Assembly (NCBI RefSeq): GCF_910592395.1
Contig: NC_088316.1
Coordinates: 14,570,001-14,634,000, forward strand
Reading direction: 5' to 3'
Source of the DNA: Lineus longissimus
Lineage: Eukaryota; Nemertea; Pilidiophora; Heteronemertea; Lineidae
DNA length: 64,000 bases
The position numbers were made by a program, and so were the translations under genes. The first letter of the stretch is position 1. Every line of letters starts with the position of its first letter. This document shows, piece after piece, positions 33,101 to 49,700 of this stretch. The notes under the pieces are model-generated. The model saw only the letters and a program-made list of their open reading frames with translations. It had not been told where the DNA came from and did not search any database.

Positions 33101-34462
33101 TAATTAAAAAAAACTGTTGGAGAAATATTTTGATGGAATTGTGCCCGCTTGTTTGGGAGTTGGACGAGATTCTTACCTGGGGTAATTGGACAGCGTGAGG
33201 CACGTCCCATCTTCATCTTTACAAATACTGTTTAACAGTGTCCGCCTGAAGTTATGTCAAACAAAACCGAATGAAACAACCAAATGGCGTCAAATTCACA
33301 TACATGTACAATAATTACTTTATGAATAAATAAGTTAATCTTTGGAAATTAAAAGATTTGTGAATTTCTTCTTCTTCTTCTTCCTCTCCTTCTTCTTCTC
33401 CTTCTACTTTCTCTTCTTATAAAAAGTTTGTTCGTCGAGAATCGTCAAGGCAAGTTGCGATCAAAACCAATCTCTGAAGTCCGAGCCAATATTAGCTGAA
33501 TGTCTTTGGAGTGCGTTGGGCCTGTCATGTTAGGAAAACGAGTTACCACTCTTACCTCCGTCTCATGCTCGCCTCAACGCCAACCAATGAGTCGCCGAAA
33601 TTTTCAAAGGCGGTGAAAGGCTCCAGCGGACAACTCTCCACCATGTGGGTACCATACTCGTAGCACCACAGGCCCGCATCGGTCGCGCTGTCTTCATGCT
33701 CCTTGAGCTTGGGGATGACGTCCGTGGCCTTCAGATGTAGCTTTGCAGTGTGCTCCTGATGGTCAATCTTCACCAGCATGTATTCAATCTGAAAAAAGAC
33801 CATTGAAATTTCATGATTATTGAAGATGATGATCACTGAGTAGAAGGAAATTAGAATGAAACACGCCGGGAAATACATATTTGTTCAACTGTCACTTAGC
33901 AATTCCATGAAGCTTTACTCATAAATGATTGCCAAGAGTTCCAGTCTCTGATTAACAAATATTTGACAGTTCAAGAGGTGCAACCTGAGCGAATATTTTA
34001 TCGAGTTATCGGGCAGACAACACTAGCTGGAAAAAATTGCGGCGGGGCCTGAATAATTCCGTGGATTAAGAGGTCAGTTTTGTATACATGAAATCCGACC
34101 TTTTTCTACGATCTCATGACAACGTATATGTCCGTATCGATAGACGTATTACTCAAATACAAAAATATGTTGCAAGTTTTGATACTTGCTTTGGATCATT
34201 CTTAAAAATAGTTCCGTGACTGAACATTTAAAAAAAAACATATTTCGCACCAAAAATAGGGAATAACATGTACGTGTACGTGTAAATGTATCATGGCCTT
34301 GTACCTATTATAAAATAACTTTGCACATACCTCATCGCCCCATTTGAACGTTTTGTTCGTTTGATACTCGCATCTCTTAAATGCCCGAATAAACTGTTCT
34401 ACGCCTATCCTTTTTGCCTCTTCCTTGTATTCACAAATCTTATCCCAACTCAACGAAGCCAT
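30198..34462 (-). CDS. GCLC: glutamate-cysteine ligase catalytic subunit (gamma-glutamylcysteine synthetase)
   Basis: Catalyses ATP-dependent joining of glutamate and cysteine, the rate-limiting cytosolic step of glutathione synthesis. Eleven exons: 34331-34462, 33556-33788, 33177-33245, 32994-33095, 32797-32898, 32160-32406, 31850-31972, 31461-31700, 30925-31201, 30593-30805, 30198-30367. They join in frame to 635 aa, compared with 637 in human. Recognisable motifs are KWGDE followed by IEYMLV (ATP/substrate site), LYVPIYKD, ILMDAMGFGAGCSALQCTMQ, WRGYLSDID, AGIDHAFAMHVAHAFSRDPL, GWRVEFRPIEVQLTDFEN and IPMSKVDEN. The last exon ends CPELHGSFL and a TAA stop at 30198-30200. Met at 34462 is chosen because MASLSW aligns with the family start LSW; the frame is open further upstream to 34597. 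Exon 4 (32994-33095) is the least conserved and uses a weak acceptor. No regulatory site recognised. Confidence 0.95.
33367..33417. repeat. TTC-rich microsatellite
   Basis: Imperfect CTT/TTC run in GCLC intron 2 (33246-33555), interrupted by CTC and TAC triplets. Confidence 0.9.
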
Positions 34463-36554
34463 GATTTCGTCTACAACAACTTTTTTTATTTTCACCTGTC
34501 GCGGACCCTGCAACCTTTGAGATGCGCAATCTGAGTGAATAGATCTTATATAGGCCCTTAATAAGCCTATGCTGCTGCATCTTATTAATACCCTCACCCA
34601 TCATACTTCTGATGCGCACGCCTGCCCTCATCTCAATTGACAGCAAGTTTGATTGTTCATCTGTAGAGGTTATTATAGCAATATTGTGCGACTGTTGATA
34701 TTCGTTCTCCATTCATGTCACACAGGGCGTGTAATCACTTGATGCAGCTTACGCAGCTTTCTGATTATCTGTTGAATCAGTAGACATTCGCCCGCCGTGT
34801 AACTTACCTACTCTCTTCATCATTAGCCGGTTGTTTTCTACATGTAGTATCCGTCCGGTGGTGACCGCGGCCACGTTACATCTCGTTTATGTTGTTGTCC
34901 CTATTCGCTACCAGAAAAATACGGAAAGGTAAACACACAAATAAGGGACGAAACAAATCCATGATGCAAACTTTCCGCGAGTTCCAGCTGTTGTCGTAGT
35001 AGGCATGATGGCACCAGCAAAGGGTAACCCAAGCTCTAACCATTAATTTTGCGCGCCCTTTTCTGAAAAAAAGTATTACGATATGCGTCGCGTCATTTGG
35101 AAACTCGAATTTCGAATGAGTCTTGAGGGCTTTCGTATGAAACTGACAGTATTCTGATCTTCTGATAAGAAGATTTAGAGAAATGGTCGAGATTTCCACA
35201 CCTTCTTCCCAACGTGAACGGCCAATGATAGCCCGCTTAATTTCAAAATTTGCAATTTCTATGATTGATAAACCGAAACGAAATCATCCATTCTACGATT
35301 CGTTTTGTTTTATTCTTGGAACCACGCTGGTTGAGAAGAAATATATAAACTAAGAAATTCGTCATGCATTGCCTTTTTCAGATGAGTGCCGACAAAACTA
35401 GGCATAGGGATATCTCACACACAAGCACTGAATCCAATTTCACAGCCTACTTGCATGGGCCCAGGCGGACTATTTCAGCGCGTCCTTTCGTCGGCTCCGG
35501 CGATGTTATGACAGGATTAAGGGATTTAAGGGGCAATTGATGAAATTTGCGACCTTAATCTCATAACCCTTACGAAAGCAAATTATTGCCATGGAGCCCT
35601 AGAAACTGAAAACAAAACAGCAGTACAGATTACGGTATATCAACTGCTGGAAAAACGTATGAGTTTGAAACTCTGTGCAAATTAACCCTTTAGATATTGT
35701 ACAAGTACAATAAAATCAGGTTGCCTTGACAGGGATTCGAACCACAGATCGCCGTTCCAGTGTGTAACGATTCTTATTTTGGAGGACTACGAAGCTATCA
35801 AAAGATTTCTTATTAGTAGGCTATTAAAAGTATTCTCATCTAATGATTCTTCATAGAGTGTGTGACATCGCAACAGCACGGATCATCACCACCTATATCA
35901 GCTGTGGACCAAATTTGTGCAGTAGGTTCTGCCAAAATGCACAGAGATATACCCGGCCGACTTTTGAAAACGTGATGTCTTTAACCCTCAATGGTGTTCA
36001 CGAAATATTTTAGGATTTCATGGTTTATTGAAATGATACTTTACACCGGTTCCGTGTTGTTAATGGGAAGAGAAATGACCAAGAACCAAAAAATACTGTT
36101 AATTTCTAGTGGCCTGAAGTAATCCTTTCGTCAACACATCAACAGGGCAGGTTGGCACAACTCCACGTGGCTTACCTTTTATACACACGAATCGTTGTCA
36201 TCGCTACTATCACAGCCTTAGTTAGTGCGAATATTTTGTGTCCGTGCGCGCAGACAGACACCTAATTATATCATTAACCTTCACCAAAAGACACCGAAGT
36301 AATTTTCTCACGTTCAAGATTACTCAGTTCACACAGAAACTCATTCCCTTGTTATTTATCCAAATTTGAGGAGCAAAAACTAAATTATTCTACGGAACTA
36401 TTTGCTGCGGACGAAACGACTTCGCTTTGCCTGAGTGATTAGGCGGGGTGTTTAAATCAGTCTGGTCACAAGATATCTTTATTCAAACAATCGCCACCAC
36501 TCGGACCTCTCCTTTCTATTTCTTGGAGACTACCATAACTCACAAGTTGCCATC
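34463..36554. other. intergenic region between divergently transcribed GCLC and beta-tubulin
   Basis: About 2.1 kb between two divergent start codons, so it should hold both promoters. The minus-strand frame of GCLC stays open to 34597 but nothing suggests a longer protein. A tRNA-like box B motif lies near 35733-35745. A TTTAAA sequence at 36451-36456, roughly 100 bp before the tubulin ATG, is a possible TATA-like element, unproven. The rest is AT-rich and unremarkable. Confidence 0.55.
35720..35805 (-). mobile_element. tRNA-like sequence, possible SINE remnant
   Basis: Minus strand box-A-like TAGCTTCGTAGTCC and box B TGTGGTTCGAATCCCTG, similar in layout to the one at 27001-27090 but a different sequence. 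No convincing cloverleaf. In the GCLC-tubulin intergenic region. Confidence 0.4.
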
Positions 36555-41694
<5,140 letters not shown>

Positions 41695-42117
41695 AACTGT
41701 AGATCGGAAAAAAGACATTTGCATCTCGCTACATCTACATGTATGTTATGATGCTGTTATTCGAGACTTAAAGTCACATTCTGTGAAAAATATGAGCACT
41801 CGTACCGTCATAAACTTGTATTCGTCTGTAGTATGGTAGGGACTGGTATAGGCTGTCGTTAGATTACATAACACTCGCCACACGTTTTTTTCTTGGATTG
41901 TTGCAAGAATGACTAAATATCATTCAAAGATTCTGAACTGAATTTAGTGCTGATAAGACCATGTACAAAAGTAACTTAGATGTTGATGCCGTCCTATGCA
42001 GATTTATATTATTTATCATTGAACCTTTTATACAACAGATATGTATATTTTTTTTCATTTTAGAACATCCATGTACGTAATTTATTTCACAAGAACTTGT
42101 AAAGATTGAATATTTAG

Positions 42118-42123
42118 AATAAA
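42118..42123 (+). terminator. putative polyadenylation signal of beta-tubulin
   Basis: AATAAA 424 nt downstream of the tubulin stop codon, in an AT-rich 3' UTR. It is the first canonical hexamer after the stop that I noticed on this strand. Actual cleavage site unverified. Confidence 0.55.
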
Positions 42124-43243
42124 TTTATCCCCATTTTTTATGTAAGGAACTGTCTGCCTTTATGGTAATCATGAAAAGGAATGTTGAGAATGTGTCAAAT
42201 CTCTGACCAAACTGACCGATCTATAGACACTGAAGGAATTGATGAGGTGTTAGTGAACCATAATTGAGATCGGGCCATGCGATAATTCTTCTGACCGATG
42301 ATTGCAGAGTTTCAGTGGTTTAGATAAGAAGATCGACACAGTTATACATGATATATCGACTACATTTATTTACATAATTTACAGATGATCAAACAGTGTT
42401 TGCCTTTTCTGCTTCCTAAAAGCACGAAGAAGGCAACCTCCGTCACACGGGCAGTGCAGTCGCAATGCGATTTTGATAGCAAGCAACTCCTGCTGACAAT
42501 CTTGCAAAAAATGCAATAGACTTTCCTCACTGGCGCAATGTGGCTTGGCAAACAAATAGTGAATGCAGCGCCCCATGTGAGCAGACTGGGAACCAATACA
42601 CGATCCTCGACCAATCAGCGCTCATTACGCTTCGTCGTTCGGAAATAGGCATGATGTCATGCTCGAGCCTCCAATCGTGATGCGGGTGACCAACCGATTC
42701 CCGACACGTCACCTCTCAGTGCTGCACGCAAAGTTTGTGATTCATTAATATGCTACCACTACGCATTTACGTTAGTTTACACAATCAGAAACTTATCTCA
42801 TCTGATAGCTACATTGATGACAAACATACAAACACAAAAAGTAACATCCCCCGCAAGTGTCTTCACGAAAAATTCTAATCAATCAGGTGATAAGAACATA
42901 TTTATAATGATACGTCTAATTTAGCATCAGCTTTTGCCATAAAAAACGCCGATTAGTGGATGTTTGCTAGGAATTTCTGCTCAAAGTATGACTTTAAGGG
43001 CGATTTTAGTAATAATTCATGTTACCTGCGACACACAAAGTAAGCCAAAGTCTGTTGTTTGAGAATTTCACTCTTGACCAGCGAATTATTTACAAGTTCT
43101 CGAATAAATAGTTATGGTTATAAAGTGATAAGTCGAATACCAACAGAGAGACCGTCTTGTTCTACCTCTCGAAGGTGGGTTAACATTCCAGGCGAACTTT
43201 TTCTATCCCCATTCACAAATCCATCGGTATACCACAATTTTTG

Positions 43244-43249
43244 TTTATT
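43244..43249 (-). terminator. possible polyadenylation signal of the PVF-like gene
   Basis: Minus-strand AATAAA (TTTATT on plus) about 470 nt past the stop of the growth-factor gene. Weak evidence, hexamer and position only. Confidence 0.3.
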
Positions 43250-43717
43250 CCAAAATTCAGACTGTTTCCATGTTATCGTGAAGTAAACACAGAAAAACTT
43301 GTTATTGCGAAATACATTCACTTTCGGAGCCATTCCGCAGAAGATATTTAGCTACATACATGTATATTTTTACCATGATCTACGTATAACACGAAAAGGA
43401 ACTGGGTAAAGCATCCCTTATCCCCAATAAGGCACACGTTCGTAAAATAAACAGACTTTTCAGCAGATTTTTTTACATCAGAAGGTGTCTCAACCATGTC
43501 AGCGTGTCCCACAATGACAGGCAAAGACCCGGACATCGATGTAAGCAAGCGTTCGCTGTATTCTTTGAACGTCATGTTTGTAACCGCCCAGGAATTATAC
43601 ATAACATTCGAGCTTATATCGTGCTGAGAATTGACGAAGTTTCCCGACAGAGTTCAAAGCCTGGACGGAAATACCCGAGTGTAACCGATAAGCTCCGGAA
43701 ATTTTCGAAGCAAGTCG

Positions 43718-46700
43718 CTAAGGTTCGTGACTGTAATCAAGGTAATTTGTCTCTTCACCGTATTCATCGTCTTCCATGTCATCATCGAACCCGCTACCAT
43801 TCTCGAGGCTGTCGAAATATGACCTGTCCATCTCCTTTTCTCGGACCAGGAGCACGTCTAGTGGTTGGAATACTTGGTCGGAGGAGGGCAGCTCTTTCTT
43901 CTTCGCAGGGCAATACCCTGACCGCACGCTCCTCGTGCCAAAGTTGCCGTATGCACAGAGTGGCGTTTGGCACAGTTCTTCTTTAATGCATCTGATGGGA
44001 AAGTAACATGTACTTAATGGATAATAGACAGCAACTAATTTTGAAAGTAATCGGTCTTTATTTCGGTTTTTCAAAATGTCAAACATCTTTATTTCTAAGA
44101 GAGTTGGTGTCATCGTAGGCGCCTTTTGGGGCCGGCCAAATGAGAGAGACAAAGATTTTGAAATATAGTAGGTCAAAGGTAACTTACTGTAAAGGCTTCT
44201 CATCGAACGACCGGTTCCCCACTTTGATTTCCATACAGACGATGCTTCCTGGGTCACAGTCGCATATGCAGTCAGGGGGTCCCTTGGTCAATGTGTATGG
44301 GAAAGGACATTCGCTGCATCTGAATGAGGAAAGAAAAATCATTCGTAAACGAAGCTATTTGAAAAGCTATCATTATCACCACGGAATGTGTAGATCAATA
44401 AACTGCATGTAAAAGGGAAACGATGATACCTTTTTACAAGATATAATATGACCTTTCGACACAAACTGTTTACTGAATTCAGCAGTTAACCATTCCAACA
44501 GAAATATGAGATGATTCGTACTTGTTCTTGAAATGCGTTGATTTAAATTGGCATTCGCACGATGTGTGGTTTTCGAAGACGAACGTATCTGTGAAGCGCT
44601 CGACTCGTGGTTTGACACGATTTGTACCCATGATGCGCTCTGTCACCTGAAAGACAAAACAATATTGGTCAATTCTCATGACAAAAACATGCGAATCGAG
44701 CTATTTTAACTTGACCGTTCTCATGGTTCTGGCGATAGACAAAGATGTTCGCAAGAGGATTGGACCGTGGCGTTGAATAGTAAAACTCTGACCGATAGCC
44801 TTTAGTAGATTTTGTGTCAATCGGCAGGCCAAGCACTGCAATGTGCTGTACCGTTTCGAACGTACATTTTAAAGTACACGTACACTACAAAAGACAGGCA
44901 ATATCAAATTACGCTGTAGACGAAGAAATATATCAGCATTGATCTATATTATCAAAAATGTATTAGGCTCCTTTACTTTTTTAGATATCTCTAAGAATGT
45001 GTACTTACGAAAAACGGCTTGGCGACCCTTTCGACTGTTTTGGGCAGGCATACTCTGGCGGTGTCGTGGCCACAGCAACCAGAGTCCTGCTCGCATCTAT
45101 ACACCGTCGTACACTTTGGCCAGAACAATATTTTTGTGCCCATACTCAGATTGTCCTGCATGTGTATCACCTTTGGCCGGGGTTTGCACATTGTGAGTTC
45201 GCTGTCCCTCATTTCGTCCATATGTTTTACCGCGGCTTCATAGTCTGAAAAAGATCAATAGGTCATCACTCTGATCTTCCAAATTATACCCAGGTCAATC
45301 GTCCCTCCAATCAGACAGATAAGCCATTTTACTGTTAGATCTGTGCTTGTATGTAGAATATTATGTAACTTCTCTCCCCGAGTGCTGAATACAAGCTTTT
45401 GTAAGTGATATCAGCAGAGTTTGTGATCAAAGTAACTACATGCATATATTTTTTCGTGAAACGGTAACTCAGCCTCCAAGTATTCGAGTATACCATTTCC
45501 ACAACCGAAATCGCCACAAGGACACCCTGTCTCCCCAAACCCCCATCAAACCAGGCGAGTTCCAACTCACCTCTCCGGAGGTCGTGCCTCCGATCTGATG
45601 AGTAGCCGTGTTCCCGGTGATGCTTGTGTTTCTCGTATGGTACGTCTGCCTCGAGAATCTCATCCACGACGTTGTCCGACAAATGCTTCCCGTAAAAGAT
45701 CCGTAACACATCTCTGTAGTCCTGTGCATTGCTTAGCTCCGTCTCGAACTGGTATATCGACACGGGCTTCATTTCAACCTGGGAGTAAATAATGGGAAGT
45801 TTAATTAGAGCCAGGGGACACATCCATAAACGCGACTTGTCGCCTACCCTTTCGGTCGGATCGAATACCTGAAAGATGTCTCTTCTGCATGATCGGCAGA
45901 TAAGCTTTCTTTACGGTGTACAGAGGTTTGTCCTAGGATAGAATGTCCGGGCTATTTTTTATTATTGGCCACAGAAAAGAAGCAAGAAAAAACTGAATAT
46001 GCAATAAGTGTAGTAGGAAGTTGTTATGCTCAATTAAATGGCCATTAAAACCTATTAAGAAATCACTTGTACATCAAAATGGTTTAATAGTATTGTATAT
46101 GACATAGCTTAAAACCAAGACGAAGTTTAACTTTGGTGGAGGGAACTTACAGAATAGCACATGTTAAGTTCTTAGTGCATAGCATCATATGTAGATTTGA
46201 AAATTTTAAAGGGTTTGATTTTTAAAAATCACTTATTTTTTTCGATTAACATTGTCTAGTATTTCATATATCTCAAATATTAACATCTGCTTTGGGCATA
46301 TTGTCTACAGTGCACTTTCCATTATTTAAATGTTTTTCAGTGTTTCCCAACAATGAGGGGAATCCTATCGCGACAATTTTTCATTTCTATACGATACATG
46401 TAAATAGTTTTCGAAAAAAATATTTGAAAGCGATATTCAAGTTAGAAAGTAGCATGACGTTTTTTTACACCCAATATTAAATGCTTCGGAACCAGGAAGT
46501 ATCCTTGCAGTGTCAGTAGTTCATTTCCCGCTGTCAGCATGTCTAAATGATTATCACAAAGACATAGAAAAAGGTACTCAGTGAATTGTACATTGAAACT
46601 GGAAAGTGGCCTACTGAATGTTTCGGCAAACAAATCTACATTTTTTACGGCTGTAAAAGAGCTTCGGAATTCAACATGCCCAGGAAAGTAATGCCCAGGC

Positions 46701-49700
46701 ATATCCCCAAAAGTGTTACCGGTATTTTGTCCACGACCCTATCTCTTAACTAGCTTATAAATATTTGCCACATTCCAACACGGTAGTGTTTCATCCCGTG
46801 TCACCTTCGATCACCTCTGCCTGACACGGCGGGTTTCGATATCAAGCGGTCGCCATTAGATTTGCGGGAGGGTGGTTTGATATCGAAACTTTGTAAACTT
46901 TAGACAATAGTATTTACATGTCACAGCAAAGTCAAGTGTTCATTCACTACATGAATGCATCAACTGTGTTTTCACAGCTGTTTCACTAGGTTATTTGAGG
47001 AATTAAGTAAGTAAATTATCCTGTTGGAACAATATCGGCCGTGGAAGAACACACATATAGTGACAGGCACACACTCTTTCTCCGAATGTCTCCTCGATGG
47101 ACATGCGGTAGCCGGATCGGGCTATTTCCACCTGCGCATGGTATTGTTGGTTTCAGCAATAATTTCCCAATTCGCTCTGTCAATGATGTACACACAGCTT
47201 TACATCAAAAATGTTGGTGAAAATCTCACTCGCTTCTGTGCTGTTTACCTATTGACTCATGATTGCATGCAATACCATTTTCATATTCGGTGATGCCGGA
47301 ATACATGTACTACCTCGTCGGGACAGACGCAGGCCGATCGGCCGGTTGTGGCTCTGAGCGGTCCTTCGAGGATTCGTGCCTGACAAGTGTGCCCTGGTTT
47401 CACAGCATCATCCCATGGTCGTTTGCTTCGTAAAGGACTCAAGCGAATGGCCCTTGACTTAACTGGGGAACGTAGTTGCAGGCACACAAGAAACCCTGAG
47501 GGGAAATTAGGTGAGACAACTTGTAAATCATTGATTCATTTACCTGGTATTGTCATAATGCTGCAGAGGTGATTTCTGCCAGACGGGTCAAGTTAAGGTT
47601 TCAGGTATTGTTGTAATGCTGCAGAGATGATTTCTGCCAGACGGGTCAAGTTCAGTTTTCAGCACCAATTTAAATTCATTCTTTTACCCTTGACTATGAG
47701 AAATACACAGATAAATCTCGTGGGTTATCTCTAACCCTGTTGATTAAGATAATCGACGTAAATTCAACTTGTAGATAGCCATCGGAATGATTCAATAGAT
47801 TTAAAAGTTCATGTAGATTTAATGGTTTGCCGACTTTGAATTGAGTTTCAAGTATCTTAATGGCACCTATTAGACATGGTCTCTTTATTCGAAATGAGAC
47901 CGGTGTATAACATCTTAAGACAACAAGACTGTTATACGACTACTTGAGAGATAGTATAGCCAATAAAATAAATGATGATGTGTTTGTATAACTAGTCATT
48001 ATGAAGACAGCGTCCTGTAATTGAGGCAACTGAAGGACTTTCTTTTCTTTCGGTGGCATTTCATTGAAGCCATTCCGGGCAAATGAAAAGAGATAACCAC
48101 ATCCAGGTGAAACGACCATTTTGATATTGGAACAAAATTTTACAAACACGGTGGGGAGACCTCGCCGGAGTCCGTATACGGATGGTGGGGATATATCGAG
48201 CCACTGACCTTGCGACCGCTAGCCAAAGATCCGAGCGGCCACTAGACACACTGTATGTTTCCTTTGACGGAGACTATTAATCTTGTGATTGTGAAATAAC
48301 CAAATCAAGTCATCGTAACGACGCTGTTTTAGGGTAAAATTCAACAGCTTGCCAATGATATCAAGCAAGTTTTGAGTATAAGTCTTTTCCAATCACATGT
48401 GGGCCTACTGATGCTGACTAAATGAAGCCAGATATGTCTATTTGTAGTGTTTTTTACAATGATGAAAAAAGGGCTTCTACCGATGTATACGACACAGAAT
48501 TTATGATATTACGTGGAATTCCGGATAGATACTCAAAATCTCCCATCGTCTCACGAGCAGTGTCCTTCATAATGATTCTTGAAATCCTAAGTGCCCCTCT
48601 CAAAGGGGTCGAAATGTCTGAATTGCTCCTATCAGTAAATAGCGGTACATGTGCCGTCTAAGTGCAAATACAATGACGCATATGACACTTAATTCGTGGT
48701 CAAGAGTTTATATTGACGCGGAATCTGTGTTTAACAATAAAGACGATTTGAAATGTGTGAGTGCGTGAACTTTGCTAGACCACCCCAAATAATCATGAAT
48801 TACAATGAGAAATTTTGATCATAATAGTAATAGAGAGAATAGGCTCGAATATCGTGTCTGGTTTTGAGAATAACCTCGATGTTAATAACAAGTAACCATG
48901 AAACACAACCATAGCATGCCCTGCTAAATGTTTGCAACACATCTTTCATCGTTATCGGACCTGATTCTTTGATGCATATAATGACCACTTATTTTTTATA
49001 CTTGGAAATGTTATCGTCACCTCCCTCTGATACTAATTAGGTTAAAATTACCTGCTTGCTTTACGCTCGAAATGTCCGAAATAGCTGGCGTACTCAAACA
49101 AACATCACTACTTACAAGTACAAGTGCTTAGTTTAGAGTAACCATGTTTATAATAGTTTATATCAGAGTCACTGGGCAATTTATCGGTGGGATACCTCAA
49201 CCTGGCCAAACCTAACCTCTGTGTCAAAAGAAGTGGTGGTAATGACAAAAGAAAACAATATGTGAGAAACGAAATGGAAAAATAGCCCAAAGGCAGACAA
49301 TCTGTTTAGCCATCAGAATGTTTATGTAACCCACATCATGCTGTTTGTGTCGCAATGTTTATGTCCCAAAATGAACACGAGAACATTGATTTGTCCCCAA
49401 GTATCATGGGGCAAGGGTAGACGATCGGAGGTCTAGAGTTCATTCTCTGTTTGTGTCAAACTACTTGCATCTGGGACAGAGGAAATCACTTAATACCACG
49501 GATTGTTTAATAAAAAATTAACAGTGGCAAATAAACCAAACTTTGCCAGTAGGCATTATTAGATTCCCCTAGTTTCAAAACATTTTTGCAACAATGTCTC
49601 GTGAAGATTCAGTCTACTGTTCTTGTCACTGCATATATAACATTTATAGAGAAGAGCAATCAGAAATATCTCTCAAATTTTCATTTAGCTTTTACGCAAA

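Larger units (their letters stand above)
41695..43717. other. 3' UTRs and intergenic region between convergent beta-tubulin and PVF-like genes
   Basis: Convergent gene ends. The tubulin 3' UTR probably runs to just after 42123. From 42150 to 43240 I see no gene, RNA or repeat that I can support. Confidence 0.55.

Noticed and set aside
34463-34597. N-terminal extension of GCLC to an upstream in-frame Met
   Set aside because: The added residues have no counterpart in the family, whereas the Met at 34462 aligns with the known start.
43504-43986. 160-codon plus-strand frame at the end of the growth-factor gene
   Set aside because: Antisense shadow of PVF exon 6; composition and lack of family motifs argue against a gene.
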